Positions 63,856-64,000 of a stretch of DNA of 64,000 nt are shown here, one piece after another. A model generated the notes under the pieces. That model did not search any database and had not been told where the DNA came from. It saw only the letters and a program-made list of their open reading frames with translations. This stretch comes from Hufsiella ginkgonis (GTDB lineage Bacteria > Bacteroidota > Bacteroidia > Sphingobacteriales > Sphingobacteriaceae). A program made the position numbers and the translations under genes. The stretch's first letter is position 1. Each line of letters opens with the position of its first letter. The stretch covers positions 186,001 to 250,000 of the forward strand of contig NZ_WVHS01000005.1 in NCBI RefSeq assembly GCF_009834915.1, written 5' to 3'.

Positions 63856-64000
63856 ATGAAAATCACCAACGAAACTATCAGCCATACTGTTCTCAATAAA
63901 TTTGATAAAGAGTTAAAAGCGATCCTGCTTCATGACCTTAAACAGTTCCGCAAATCGCAGGGCCAGTTCCTACGCAACACCAGCAGCAGCAAACAAGTTC
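63856..64000 (+). CDS. Unidentified protein, N-terminal fragment
   Basis: A reading frame opens at ATG 63856 and runs to the window end: 48 codons, starting MKITNETISHTVLNKFDKEL and going on with a Lys/Gln-rich helix and an NTSSSKQV stretch. It is transcribed away from kduD across a 269-base gap that has no exact -7 box on this strand. It is not recognised; it may be a regulator or hypothetical protein, and the call rests only on the open frame and A-rich context. Confidence 0.4.
   Translation, partial: MKITNETISHTVLNKFDKELKAILLHDLKQFRKSQGQFLRNTSSSKQV

Overview
The window comes from a Bacteroidota chromosome, most likely a Sphingobacteriia or Chitinophagia lineage. The evidence is a NuoG that lacks its molybdopterin domain, ExbB-ExbD-ExbD-TonB gene order, LytS/LytTR and SpoIIM-MoxR-DUF58 loci, choice-of-anchor L and TonB-plug proteins, very few Shine-Dalgarno sites, and repeated TAnnTTTG (-7) promoter boxes. 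No tRNA, rRNA, CRISPR array, insertion sequence, phage or integrase gene was seen.

Layout. (1) 1-9756, minus strand: Complex I operon nuoA-B-C-D-E-F-G-H-I-J-K-L; nuoL is cut by the window edge. (2) 9848-15801, minus: a TonB energising operon (exbB, two exbD, tonB, a small membrane protein, a PstS-like lipoprotein, a TPR protein). (3) 16097-18782, minus: SUI1-type factor, a choice-of-anchor L/OmpA protein, a lipid kinase. (4) 18980-21662, plus: metK, a Nudix hydrolase, plsC. (5) 21678-25561: a LytTR/LytS two-component pair divergent from a small membrane ORF and an ABC exporter. (6) 25597-29319, minus: two tandem AsmA-like paralogues. (7) 29461-36922, plus: miaB, a sigma-54 activator, lptE, an acidic repeat protein, secG, groES, groEL. 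(8) 37279-43340, minus: SpoIIM-like, membrane, DUF4129, DUF4350, MoxR and DUF58 genes, with a divergent RDD gene. (9) 44195-46654, minus: DUF2752, GDSL lipoprotein, lipB, phosphopantetheinyl transferase. (10) 46913-52250, plus: dcd, a macroglobulin/TonB-plug protein, enoyl-CoA isomerase, dienoyl-CoA reductase, clpS. (11) 52290-63586, minus: a zinc peptidase, then a pectin/uronate catabolic cluster (uxaC, uxaA, uxaB, GH105, GH28, kduI, kduD). A new plus-strand ORF runs off the right edge.

How genes work together. The uronate cluster covers both routes from pectin to 2-keto-3-deoxygluconate: GH28 and GH105 release saturated and unsaturated uronates, UxaC/UxaB/UxaA handle the former and KduI/KduD the latter. 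ExbB/ExbD/TonB would energise outer-membrane uptake. LptE, SecG and GroESL form an envelope and protein-folding block. The isomerase/reductase pair are auxiliary enzymes for unsaturated fatty-acid oxidation. LipB and the phosphopantetheinyl transferase both act around acyl carrier protein.

Most of the window is housekeeping. The less explained signals lie between genes: a terminator-like hairpin between nuoA and nuoB, long imperfect inverted repeats of unrelated sequence in at least five gaps, a near-perfect 28/30-base hairpin upstream of GH28, two genes whose promoter box lies only 4 bases before the ATG, and a 32-codon ORF behind a promoter box after groEL. I did not find an obviously new defence or mobile system.
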